From assembly GCF_002018875.1 (NCBI RefSeq), contig NZ_MVOL01000002.1, forward strand, positions 1-64,000: a stretch of 64,000 nt of DNA. The letters are read 5' to 3'. Shown one piece after another: positions 52,728 through 61,246 of this stretch. Source of the stretch: Pseudomonas sp. MF4836. Its GTDB lineage: Bacteria; Pseudomonadota; Gammaproteobacteria; Pseudomonadales; Pseudomonadaceae. Every line of letters starts with the position of its first letter. Positions within the stretch are counted from its first letter, which is position 1. Position numbers and translations under genes: made by a program. A model generated the notes under the pieces. The model was not told the origin of the DNA. It did not search any database and saw only the letters and a list, made by a program, of their open reading frames with translations.

Positions 52728-52991
52728 GCTGTGCGCGCAAAAAATGTCTGGAGCCTGATGGCGATCCGCAAACTCCGGGCTTGAGCTCTTGGGGAAAACC
52801 CAACGGGTTCAAATTTCCGAAACCTTGGGCGGGAAATGAATCTGAATAAATATTGCGCTGCAAATTCTCGACTAACCTTGCGTGAAAGAATCCACTCGAA
52901 AAGATTTAGCCGGATCTTCTGATTCCGGCTTTCCGGCGCGTAACCAGCAGGGGGCGCAAGACCTCGGCTAGCCATTAAGGATGCTGACGAA
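52728..52991 (+). promoter_or_regulatory. Upstream and leader region of pgaABCD
   Basis: This gap holds no gene. A stem AGCCGGA (52908-52914) / TCCGGCT (52924-52930) with a nine-base loop lies 62 bases before the pgaA start, and the ribosome site AAGGA is 11 bases before ATG. Several GGA triplets occur, the core of CsrA/RsmA sites; in E. coli pgaA is repressed by CsrA at such a leader, so similar control is possible here. No strong sigma-70 pair was assigned. Confidence 0.4.
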
Positions 52992-55469
52992 ATGCCGTTT
53001 ATTGTTCATCCCGTTCGCCTCTATGGTTTGCGACCGCTGTTTCGCCTGGCGTTGTGCAGCCAGTTGCTCTGGCCGACCCTGGCGTTTGCCGACGCGGCCT
53101 ATGACCAACTGATTATCCAGGCGCGGGCCGGTACTTTCGCTCCGGCCCTGACCCATCTGCGCGCCGTACCGCCCGATCAGTTGACCAATGGGCTGGTCAG
53201 CGACCACCTGCAAATTGCCAGTTGGGCCGGCCTCGATTCAGAGGTGGTGGACGTCTATGAGCATCAGGCGCGCAACCGGGTATTGCCGGTGCAGGCGTTG
53301 ACCGCCACGGCTCGCGCCTATCGCAACCTCAAACGCTGGGATTCGGCGACCCAGGTCTACCGTAAGGCCCTGGAGCGCGACCCGCAAAACGCCGACCTGC
53401 AACTGGGCCTGGCCATGACCCAGGCCGATGCCGGCCAGCCCGCCGAGGCGGTTGCCCGGGCCCGAGCCCTGGTGGCGGCCAAGCCCGATGACCCGGCGCG
53501 CCGTCTGGCACTGGGTTACGCGCTGACCCGTTCGGGCGCGCCCTATGATGCTTTGTTCGAATACGACCAGGCGTTTGTCCGCGCCGGCAACAAGCCTGAA
53601 GTCGCCCGTGAATACATTGTCGCCCTGCAGCGGGCACGCTTGCCGGAGCCGGCCCTGCGCCTGGCTCGCCAGCGCCCCGGGCTGCTCGATCCGGTGACCC
53701 AGCGCCGCCTGGAAGGCGACGTGGCGGCCGAGCGCGTGCGCCTGGCCGAGTTTGCCACCCGCAGTGAAAAAGAACGCTTCGTCATCGCCGACCGTGCCCT
53801 GGCCGATTACGACCAGTTGCTCGGCACCTGGACTCCGGACCCGCAAGCCAAGGAAGACGTGACCCGCTGGCGCATCGATCGCCTGGGCGCGCTGCGGTAT
53901 CGCTCGCGCACCGACGAAGTGATCCGCCAATACCACCAGTTGGTGGCCGAGGGCGTGACCATTCCAACCTACGCCATGCGTTGGGTCGCCGCGTCCTTCC
54001 TTGATCAGCGCGAGCCGGAAATCGCCAGCGACCTGTATCGCGAGGTCCTGGCGGCGCCGGATGCCGACAGTGCGAACAAGGTCGAAGACAGCACCGCCTT
54101 GTACTACGCGCTGCTGGAAAGCGACCGCCCGGAAGAAGCGCAAAAGGTCGCCAGCGACCTGGCGCAAAGCCAGCGGCCACGGGTTGAACTCAAGGGGCTG
54201 CCGATCGGCAACCCCAACGATGACTGGATGGACGCTCAGCAATTGCTGGCCCAGTCCGGCACCTACAGCGCTGACCTGCCTGACAGTGAACAGCGGCTCG
54301 CGGCCCTGGTCGACCAGGCGCCGGGCAACACCGGCCTGCGCCTGGCCCAGGCCGATCTGTACCTGGCCCGGGACTGGCCGCGCCGCGCGGAAAGCCTGCT
54401 CAAGGAAACCGAGAGCTTGGTGCCGCGCGATATCGGCCTTGAGGTCGCCCAGGGCCACACCGCGATGGATCTGCAGGAATGGCGGCAGATGGACGCGCTC
54501 ACCGATGACACCCTGGAGCGCTTCCCGGACAACCGCCAGGTCCAGCGTCTGGCGCGCCAGCGGGACGTCCACGACATGGCCGAACTGCGGGTCGAGACCT
54601 ACGGCGGCAAGAGCTACGGCGGTGGCAACAATGGTGCCGGGGCCGTGTCCGGGAGCCGGGATTTCGGCATCGAAAGCGTGCTCTACAGCCCGCCCATCAA
54701 TGAAGACTGGCGCCTGTTCGGCGGTGTCGGTTACGCCACCGGGGATTTCCAGGAAGGCACCGGCCACCATCGCTGGCAGCGCCTGGGCGTAGAGCAACGC
54801 ACCCGGGACATGACCCTGGAGGCCGAGGTCTCCAACCATTCCTACGGCTACGGCGACAAGCTCGGGGCCCGAGTGTCGCTGGCGCGGGATATCGACGATC
54901 ACTGGCAATACGGCGGCAGCCTCGAATACCTGTCGGCCAACACCCCACTACGGGCGTTGAACAGCGATGTCACGTCCAACGGCGGCAGTGCATTCCTGCG
55001 CTGGCGCGCCAACGAAAGCCGCGAATGGAAGTTGGCCTTGAGCCCCTCGCACTTCAGCGATGGCAACAACCGCCTTGAAGCCTTGCTCACCGGTCGCGAG
55101 GGCGTGTACGCCTCGCCCCACGTGCAGGTCGATCTGGGACTGGAAGTCGGCGCCAGCCACAACACCAAGGAAGACACGCCGTACTTCAACCCCAAGTCGG
55201 ACTTCAGCGTGTTGCCGACGGTCAACGTCAACCACGTGCTCTACCACCGTTACGAAACCTCGTGGAGCCAGCAGTTCCAGGCCGGGGCCGGTACCTACAG
55301 CCAGCGTGACTACTCCACTGGTGGCGTCTGGCTGCTGGGTTACGGCCAGCGCGTGACCTGGAATGACGTGTTCGAAGCAGGGGCCAACTTGAGTGTGATC
55401 AACCGGCCTTACGACGGCGATCGGGAAACCGACCTGCGGCTGCTTCTCGACCTTACCTATCGCTTCTAG
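52992..55469 (+). CDS. pgaA: PNAG outer-membrane export protein PgaA
   Basis: An 825-residue protein. After a signal peptide (to about AFA, residue 33) come TPR-type helical repeats (~40-510; e.g. WDSATQVYRKALERDPQNADLQLGLAM), then a C-terminal beta barrel (~530-825) ending in LLDLTYRF. PgaA guides partially deacetylated poly-beta-1,6-GlcNAc through the outer membrane. It is the first gene of a four-gene operon in the canonical pgaABCD order. Length fits the family. Confidence 0.95.
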   Translation: MPFIVHPVRLYGLRPLFRLALCSQLLWPTLAFADAAYDQLIIQARAGTFAPALTHLRAVPPDQLTNGLVSDHLQIASWAGLDSEVVDVYEHQARNRVLPVQALTATARAYRNLKRWDSATQVYRKALERDPQNADLQLGLAMTQADAGQPAEAVARARALVAAKPDDPARRLALGYALTRSGAPYDALFEYDQAFVRAGNKPEVAREYIVALQRARLPEPALRLARQRPGLLDPVTQRRLEGDVAAERVRLAEFATRSEKERFVIADRALADYDQLLGTWTPDPQAKEDVTRWRIDRLGALRYRSRTDEVIRQYHQLVAEGVTIPTYAMRWVAASFLDQREPEIASDLYREVLAAPDADSANKVEDSTALYYALLESDRPEEAQKVASDLAQSQRPRVELKGLPIGNPNDDWMDAQQLLAQSGTYSADLPDSEQRLAALVDQAPGNTGLRLAQADLYLARDWPRRAESLLKETESLVPRDIGLEVAQGHTAMDLQEWRQMDALTDDTLERFPDNRQVQRLARQRDVHDMAELRVETYGGKSYGGGNNGAGAVSGSRDFGIESVLYSPPINEDWRLFGGVGYATGDFQEGTGHHRWQRLGVEQRTRDMTLEAEVSNHSYGYGDKLGARVSLARDIDDHWQYGGSLEYLSANTPLRALNSDVTSNGGSAFLRWRANESREWKLALSPSHFSDGNNRLEALLTGREGVYASPHVQVDLGLEVGASHNTKEDTPYFNPKSDFSVLPTVNVNHVLYHRYETSWSQQFQAGAGTYSQRDYSTGGVWLLGYGQRVTWNDVFEAGANLSVINRPYDGDRETDLRLLLDLTYRF

Positions 55470-55481
55470 AAGAGTTTGACG

Positions 55482-57479
55482 ATGCCTCTGATCACCCGTT
55501 GCATCCTCCTGCTGGGAGTCCTGATTCTCAGCGCCTGCGCCCAACAAGCCCCGGAGTTCGTGCCGCCGGCCCAACGCCCGCTGCCGGACAATGAGGCCCC
55601 ATGGCCGAAAAACCATGTCCTGGGCATCGCCTATCACGACGTCGAAGACCGCGACCCCGATCAGGCGGTGGTGGCGGTGCGCACCGAGCGCATGATCGAA
55701 CAGCTGGCCTGGCTGCGTGAAAACAACTATCGGCCGGTGACCATCGACCAGATCCTGGCGGCGCGCAAAGGCGGCCCCGAGCTGCCCCCCAAGGCCATCC
55801 TGCTGAGCTTCGACGACGGCTATGCCAGCTTCTATACCCGGGTGCTGCCGGTACTGCGCAGCTACAACTGGCACGCGTTGCTGGCGCCGGTGGGTGTATG
55901 GATCGACACCCCGGCCGACCAGAAGGTGGACTTTGCCGGTGAAATGCGTCCGCGTTCGCAGTTTCTGACCTGGGCGCAAATCCGCGAAATTTCCCAGTCC
56001 GGGCTGGTGGAAATCGCCGCCCACACCGACGCCAGCCACAAAGGCGTGTTGGCCAACCCGCAAGGCAACCTGCAACCGGCAGCCGCCACCCGGCGCTACG
56101 ATGCAACCACCGGCCGCTATGAAAGCGAGGCCGACTTCCAGGCACGCCTGCGCAACGACGTAGCGACCATCTCCAAGAAAATTCGCGCAGTCACCGGCTA
56201 CAACCCACGGGTCTGGGTCTGGCCCTATGGGGTGGCTGACGGCACGGCGCTACAAGTCATCGGCGACCAGGGTTACCAGATGGCCCTGACCCTCGACGAT
56301 GGGCTCGATGCCCTCGACAACCTGATGAGCAGCCCGCGTTTCCTGGTGGCATCCGACCCGGATGGCATGCACTTCTCCAACAGCATCACCGGCGTTCAGG
56401 CCGACGCGCCGATGCGCGTGGTGCACGTGGACCTGGATAACGTCTACGACCCCGACCCGGCGCAGCAGGAGATCAACCTCGGCAAGCTGGTGCAGCGCAT
56501 GTCGGACATGGGGGCCAACACCGTGTTCCTGCAAGCCTTCGCCGACCCCAAGGGTGACGGTCTGGTGCACTCGCTGTACTTCCCCAACCGCCACCTGCCA
56601 GTGCGTGCCGACATCTTCGACCGCGTGGCCTGGCAACTGCGGACCCGGGCCCACGTCAAAGTCTTTGCCTGGATGCCGGTGCTGAGCTTTGCCCTGGACT
56701 CCAAGCTGCCACGGGTGACCCGCTGGGACCCGGCCACCGGGCAGGTGTCCACCGATCCCAAGCAATACCAGCGGCTGTCGCCGTTCGACCCCGAGGTCCG
56801 GCGAGTCATTGGCGAGATCTACCAGGACGTGGCGCGCCTGACTTCGGTCGACGGCATCCTCTACCACGACGACGCGGTGCTTTCCGATTTCGAAGACGCC
56901 AGCCCCGCCGCCCTGCGGGTGTATACCGCCAACGGCTTGCCCGGCTCGATCGCGGCCCTGCGCGCCGACCCGGCCACGTTGCAGCGCTGGACTCAGTTCA
57001 AGACCCGCTACCTGACCGATTTCACCCATGAGCTGACCGCCAAGGTTCGCGCCATTCGCGGTCCGCAGGTGCAGACCGCACGCAACCTGTTCGCCGAGCC
57101 GATGCTCAACCCCGACAGTGAGGCCTGGTTCGCGCAGAACCTCGACAACTTCCTGGCCAACTACGACTGGACCGCGCCCATGGCCATGCCGCTGATGGAG
57201 GGCAAAAACGTGCACCAGTCGGGGGCCTGGCTCGAAGACCTGGTGGCCACGGTCAAGGCACGTCCGGGCGCCCTCAAGCGCACGGTGTTTGAATTGCAGG
57301 CCCGGGATTGGGCGGCAAAACCGGCGGCGGATATCTCCGCTGAACAGATGGCTGACTGGATGGGCCGTCTCAAGCGTCAGGGCGCAACCAGCTTTGGTTA
57401 CTACCCGGACAACTTCCTTGAGAACTCGCCGGACCTGAAAACAGTTCGGCCCGCGCTCTCCAACAAATGGAACCCTTGA
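55482..57479 (+). CDS. pgaB: PNAG N-deacetylase/hydrolase lipoprotein PgaB
   Basis: A 665-residue lipoprotein (lipobox LILSACAQ, Cys19). The N-terminal carbohydrate-esterase-4 domain has the metal/catalytic motif LLSFDDGY and the histidines of AAHTDASHKG; the C-terminal half is the GH153-type hydrolase domain with acidic residues in VHVDLDNVYDPDP and DGILYHDDAVLSDFEDASP. It partially deacetylates PNAG, a step needed for export through PgaA. ATG 55482 has AGAAGAG upstream. Confidence 0.95.
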   Translation: MPLITRCILLLGVLILSACAQQAPEFVPPAQRPLPDNEAPWPKNHVLGIAYHDVEDRDPDQAVVAVRTERMIEQLAWLRENNYRPVTIDQILAARKGGPELPPKAILLSFDDGYASFYTRVLPVLRSYNWHALLAPVGVWIDTPADQKVDFAGEMRPRSQFLTWAQIREISQSGLVEIAAHTDASHKGVLANPQGNLQPAAATRRYDATTGRYESEADFQARLRNDVATISKKIRAVTGYNPRVWVWPYGVADGTALQVIGDQGYQMALTLDDGLDALDNLMSSPRFLVASDPDGMHFSNSITGVQADAPMRVVHVDLDNVYDPDPAQQEINLGKLVQRMSDMGANTVFLQAFADPKGDGLVHSLYFPNRHLPVRADIFDRVAWQLRTRAHVKVFAWMPVLSFALDSKLPRVTRWDPATGQVSTDPKQYQRLSPFDPEVRRVIGEIYQDVARLTSVDGILYHDDAVLSDFEDASPAALRVYTANGLPGSIAALRADPATLQRWTQFKTRYLTDFTHELTAKVRAIRGPQVQTARNLFAEPMLNPDSEAWFAQNLDNFLANYDWTAPMAMPLMEGKNVHQSGAWLEDLVATVKARPGALKRTVFELQARDWAAKPAADISAEQMADWMGRLKRQGATSFGYYPDNFLENSPDLKTVRPALSNKWNP

Positions 57480-57482
57480 ATC

Positions 57483-58829
57483 ATGATCGATCGACTCTTA
57501 GCCCTATTGGTGCTGGCGATTGTCCTCGGGGTGCCGCTGGGCCTTATTTTCCTGGTCACGGGCCAGTTCCTGATGGACTTCGTGTTCTTCTACCCGTTGT
57601 TCATGTCGGGGCTGTGGATCGCCGGCGGCCTGTACTACTGGCTGCACTGGGAGCGCCACTGGCCGTGGAAGGAAGACACCCTGCCGCCGGTGCTGGAAGG
57701 CGAGCCGCTGATCACCATCCTGATCCCTTGCTACAACGAAGGGGATAACGCCGCCGACACCATCCATGCCGCGCTGGGCCAGCACTACCCGAACATCGAA
57801 GTGATCGCCATCAACGATGGCTCCAAGGACAACACCGCCCAGGTCCTCGATGCCCTGGCCCTGCAGGACCCACGCCTGCGTGTGCTGCACCTGGCGGAAA
57901 ACCAGGGCAAGGCCGTGGCCCTGCGCATGGGCGCCGTGGCTGCGCGCAGCGAATACCTGGTGTGCATCGACGGCGATGCGTTGCTGGCGCCCAATACCGC
58001 GGCGTACCTGGTGGCGCCGATGCTGCACAACACCCGTCTCGGGGCAGTGACCGGCAACCCACGGATCCGCACCCGTTCGACCCTGGTCGGTCGGGTGCAG
58101 GTCGGCGAGTTCTCCTCGATCATCGGCCTGATCAAGCGCACCCAGCGGGTGTTCGGCAAAGTCTTCACCGTCTCTGGCGTGATCGTCGCCTTCCGTCGCA
58201 CCGCGTTGCACCGGGTGGGCTACTGGAGCCCGGACATGATCACCGAAGACATCGACATCAGCTGGAAGCTGCAACTGGACCACTGGACGATCTTCTACGA
58301 GCCCCGGGCGCTGTGCTGGATCCTGATGCCGGAAACCCTGGGCGGCCTGTGGAAGCAGCGCCTGCGCTGGGCCCAGGGCGGCGCCGAGGTGCTGTTCAAG
58401 AACATTCGCGGCATCTGGGAATGGCGCCACCGCTACCTGTGGACCCTGCTGTTCGATTACTGCCTGTCCACCGGCTGGGCCTTCACCTTCCTGTTGTCGG
58501 TGATCTTCTGGGCCGTGGGCAAATTCATCGAGATGCCCGAGGCCATCGCCGTGCACCACCTGCTGCCGCCGGCCTTTACCGGCCTGGTGCTGGCGATGGT
58601 GTGCCTGATGCAGTTCGCGGTCAGCATCCTGATCGACCGACGATATGAAAAGGACCTGTGGAAGACCATGTTCTGGGTGGTCTGGTACCCCCTGGTGTTC
58701 TGGTTCATCAGCTTGCTCACCACACTGGTCAGCTTTCCCAAGGTGCTGTTCGGGAGACATCAGAAACGGGCGCGCTGGGTCAGCCCCGACCGCGGCATCA
58801 AGCCGATAGATGATGAGGAGGGGAACTGA
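57483..58829 (+). CDS. pgaC: PNAG synthase glycosyltransferase PgaC
   Basis: A 448-residue inner-membrane family-2 glycosyltransferase polymerising UDP-GlcNAc. Catalytic motifs are in order: [22 protein letters not shown] and the QRLRWAQGG (QxxRW) motif, framed by two N-terminal and about three C-terminal helices. It starts three bases after pgaB and shares one base with the pgaD start. Confidence 0.96.
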   Translation: MIDRLLALLVLAIVLGVPLGLIFLVTGQFLMDFVFFYPLFMSGLWIAGGLYYWLHWERHWPWKEDTLPPVLEGEPLITILIPCYNEGDNAADTIHAALGQHYPNIEVIAINDGSKDNTAQVLDALALQDPRLRVLHLAENQGKAVALRMGAVAARSEYLVCIDGDALLAPNTAAYLVAPMLHNTRLGAVTGNPRIRTRSTLVGRVQVGEFSSIIGLIKRTQRVFGKVFTVSGVIVAFRRTALHRVGYWSPDMITEDIDISWKLQLDHWTIFYEPRALCWILMPETLGGLWKQRLRWAQGGAEVLFKNIRGIWEWRHRYLWTLLFDYCLSTGWAFTFLLSVIFWAVGKFIEMPEAIAVHHLLPPAFTGLVLAMVCLMQFAVSILIDRRYEKDLWKTMFWVVWYPLVFWFISLLTTLVSFPKVLFGRHQKRARWVSPDRGIKPIDDEEGN

Positions 58830-59350
58830 TGAAAATCATCAGAACCCGTCAACGCCCGTTCCTGGTGGTCGTCGATGTGTTTTTCACCGTACTGGCATGG
58901 ATTGGCCTGCTGTACCTGTTGGTGCGTGGCCTGTTGCCGCTGGTCGGTTCCCATGAAGGCGGGCCGCGCATCGATGTCAGCCTGCTCGACGCCTTGAGCA
59001 CCCTGGAGATCTACCTCTGGGTCGCGCTGGTCAACGCCGCATTGCTGATCGGCTGGGCGCGCTACCGACAACTGCGAAGCCGCAATTATCCGCCCCGCCT
59101 GCCGGCGCCGGTGGTGGATGATCAGCGCCTGAGTGAAACCTTCAACCTCAGCGAAGACAATTTCACCCGCATCCGCCTGCCGGGCACCATGGTCGTGCAC
59201 AACGACGAAGAGGGCGGCATCAGCCACGTTGCCACCCAGTTCTATCGCATCGAGCCGCAGGACCAATTGCATCCGCCGCTGGCCGCCGTCACGCCGACCC
59301 GGGTCATCCACCTGCCGGATGAAGACGGCAAGGGCAAAGACAAGGCCTGA
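58829..59350 (+). CDS. pgaD: PNAG synthase accessory subunit PgaD
   Basis: A 173-residue protein with two membrane helices (VVVDVFFTVLAWIGLLYLLV and LEIYLWVALVNAALLIGWARY) and a cytoplasmic C-terminus. PgaD binds PgaC and is needed for cyclic-di-GMP-dependent synthesis. It is longer than E. coli PgaD by about 35 residues. Last gene of the operon, followed by a terminator. Confidence 0.93.
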   Translation: MKIIRTRQRPFLVVVDVFFTVLAWIGLLYLLVRGLLPLVGSHEGGPRIDVSLLDALSTLEIYLWVALVNAALLIGWARYRQLRSRNYPPRLPAPVVDDQRLSETFNLSEDNFTRIRLPGTMVVHNDEEGGISHVATQFYRIEPQDQLHPPLAAVTPTRVIHLPDEDGKGKDKA

Positions 59351-59380
59351 GCCCCTTTGGCACAATGCGCCGAACGCTGA

Positions 59381-59406
59381 AAAGCCCCGTTTCCCGGGGC
59401 TTTTTA
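59381..59406 (+). terminator. Rho-independent terminator after pgaD
   Basis: AGCCCCG and CGGGGCT form a 7-bp GC-rich stem with a TTTCC-type loop, followed by TTTTA. It ends the pga operon 30 bases after the pgaD stop. Confidence 0.88.
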
Positions 59407-59434
59407 TTGCCCGCTAAAACCAGGGATGAAGCAG

Positions 59435-59965
59435 ATGCACGATGAGTTACCGGCGGCCCTTGCGACCCTTGTCAGCCAGTTGCCGCTACCCTGGATCACC
59501 GTTGCGCCGCAAGCCGGCCCGGCCCTGGATTGGTTGCCCATCTTCGCGTTTGCCCAAGGGCGAGTCGGCATCGGCCTTTCGTCTCAGGGGGCCTGGGTGC
59601 AAGTGCATGACCAGCGGGTTATGCCCTGCATCGAGGGCGCGGCGCTGGTGGCGCTGCTGCCGCTGCTGGAGATGCCCCTGGAGCAGGTCCGCGCGCTGCT
59701 CAGCGAGGGCCTGGATCGGCATGGATTGCCCCAAGCCATTGGCGAACACTTTCCCTTTGCCCGGGTGGTCGCCACCGGCTTGCTAAGTCCGAGCGAATAC
59801 TGGACGACCCGGGCCCTGCAATGGGCGGCGGACGGCGTCCGCTGCGCCACGGTGCAGGCAGCCCTGCACACCCTGAGCGAGAACGGACCGACACAGAACG
59901 TGCGACACCGGGCTCGGAAACTGGCCCGGCATTTACCGGTCAATGCACTCAGGTCAGGAGAGTAA
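59435..59965 (+). CDS. Hypothetical protein, unknown function
   Basis: A 176-residue soluble protein I do not recognise. It has leucine-rich helices (ALVALLPLLEMPLEQVRALLSEG), a central FPFARVVATGLLSPSEYW and a basic C-terminus (VRHRARKLARHLPVNAL). No signal peptide. ATG 59435, eight bases after AGGGA, is preferred to ATG 59426. It is six bases from the next unknown gene and probably forms a two-gene operon with it. Confidence 0.65.
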   Translation: MHDELPAALATLVSQLPLPWITVAPQAGPALDWLPIFAFAQGRVGIGLSSQGAWVQVHDQRVMPCIEGAALVALLPLLEMPLEQVRALLSEGLDRHGLPQAIGEHFPFARVVATGLLSPSEYWTTRALQWAADGVRCATVQAALHTLSENGPTQNVRHRARKLARHLPVNALRSGE

Positions 59966-59971
59966 TCAGCG

Positions 59972-60439
59972 ATGACAGATCTGTTTATAAGCGAAGCCGA
60001 TAGCGCGCTATTGGCCCGCAGGCTGGCGGAGTTTGCCGTATTCAAGGCGGAGCGTTTGCCGGTGCTGCATCAGTTTGTCGAGGCCATTGGCGGTGAGAAT
60101 GCCTACGAGGTATTGATTGCACCGGCGAAATTCCTGCCGCTGCTGGAACGCTCCTTCAACCACTTGGAGGTGGAAGAACACAATCGGATCTGGTTGATCA
60201 CGCGCATTGGCTACTTTATCGGCGAATACCTGCTGATGGCCTATGACGGCTGCTGGCAGGTGGATGAGGATCCCCGGTCGACGGCCTTTGCCCGCTATGT
60301 GGTCGGTGAGTTCTCCTACCCGCCGCGGCCAGGCTTGAGTGTCGACCCTTTTGATATCGCCCAGCGCTATGTCGATGGAGCGCTTCCCAGGAGCCTGGCC
60401 GGGGAGATTGAGCGGGGTGTGCAGGCGCACCAGGGTTGA
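59972..60439 (+). CDS. Hypothetical protein, unknown function
   Basis: A 155-residue acidic soluble protein, not recognised. It has aromatic-rich helices (IWLITRIGYFIGEYLLMAYDGCWQVDEDP) and a FSYPPRPGLSVDPFDIAQRYVDG stretch. It resembles in size and charge small immunity or inhibitor proteins, but no toxin is adjacent, so that is only a guess. It follows the previous gene by six bases. No terminator is obvious before the next gene. Confidence 0.65.
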   Translation: MTDLFISEADSALLARRLAEFAVFKAERLPVLHQFVEAIGGENAYEVLIAPAKFLPLLERSFNHLEVEEHNRIWLITRIGYFIGEYLLMAYDGCWQVDEDPRSTAFARYVVGEFSYPPRPGLSVDPFDIAQRYVDGALPRSLAGEIERGVQAHQG

Positions 60440-60598
60440 TCGCCCGGCCGCGTTGATGAAATCCCGTGCTTGCCCATTTACAAGCACCCCCCACCTCAAG
60501 CTCAATCACCCCCCGTGCGCTGCACGAACGGTCATGGCCGGTCGTGCAAGCTATAGTCTTCAGCTCACCGACCCTCCGCGTAATAAAGGTGCTTGTGT

Positions 60599-61159
60599 AT
60601 GTCTCGCTTTGCTTCTCGCACTACTTGGCTGACCGCCAGTGCCCTGTTGCTGTGCCTGCAACTGCCGGTTCAGGCCCAGGAGCGTTTTACCCTGAATATC
60701 CCCGGTGTCACCGATGACCGTCTCTTCACCTCTGGCAGTGCCAGCGATGCCAAGGGCTGTGGCGGGCACAACAATTCGCCGGCGCTGAGCTGGACCGCCG
60801 GGCCGGAAGGGACCTTGAGCTATGCGATCGTCATGCACGACCCTGATGGCGCCAAAGGCCAGGGCGTGGATCATTGGGTGCATTACGGAATCAAGCCGAC
60901 CACCCGGCAGATCGCCGCCGGTGCCGGGAGCAAGTCGACCCTGGAAGGCGTGGGCGGTACCAACAGCAAGAAGACCACCACCTATGTCGGCCCTTGCCCT
61001 CCGATTGGCGACAGCGCGCACCACTATGTGATCCAGATCTATGCCCTGGACCTGGCGCCCGACGCGTTGCCGGCCGGCCTGACCCGGGCCCAGTTGCTGG
61101 AGAAAATCAACGGCCATGTACTGCGCAACAGCAGCGTGGTGCGGCGCTACGTGCGCTGA
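60599..61159 (+). CDS. YbhB/YbcL-family (PEBP) periplasmic protein
   Basis: A 186-residue phosphatidylethanolamine-binding-protein-fold protein with a signal peptide (ends near VQAQ). The ligand pocket motifs are present: NNSPALSWTAGPEGTLSYAIVMHDPD and DHWVHYGI, then YVGPCPPIGDSAHHYVIQIYAL. AAAGGTG precedes ATG 60599; upstream TTG is possible. Function of bacterial members is unclear. Confidence 0.9.
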   Translation: MSRFASRTTWLTASALLLCLQLPVQAQERFTLNIPGVTDDRLFTSGSASDAKGCGGHNNSPALSWTAGPEGTLSYAIVMHDPDGAKGQGVDHWVHYGIKPTTRQIAAGAGSKSTLEGVGGTNSKKTTTYVGPCPPIGDSAHHYVIQIYALDLAPDALPAGLTRAQLLEKINGHVLRNSSVVRRYVR

Positions 61160-61177
61160 AAAAAATTTCACGGGGCT

Positions 61178-61207
61178 TAACCCGAATTGCACAGGGGCTT
61201 CGTCTGA
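61178..61207 (+). promoter_or_regulatory. Candidate ECF-type promoter of VWA/sigma operon
   Basis: TAACCC (61178-61183), 17 bases, CGTCTGA (61201-61207), 40 bases before the VWA gene. The AAC...CGTC pattern is the typical ECF sigma promoter form, so the ECF sigma encoded in this operon may activate it. Confidence 0.45.
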
Positions 61208-61246
61208 AGGGGGGAATGGATCACTTTTCTCCCGAGGTCAGCCCCC

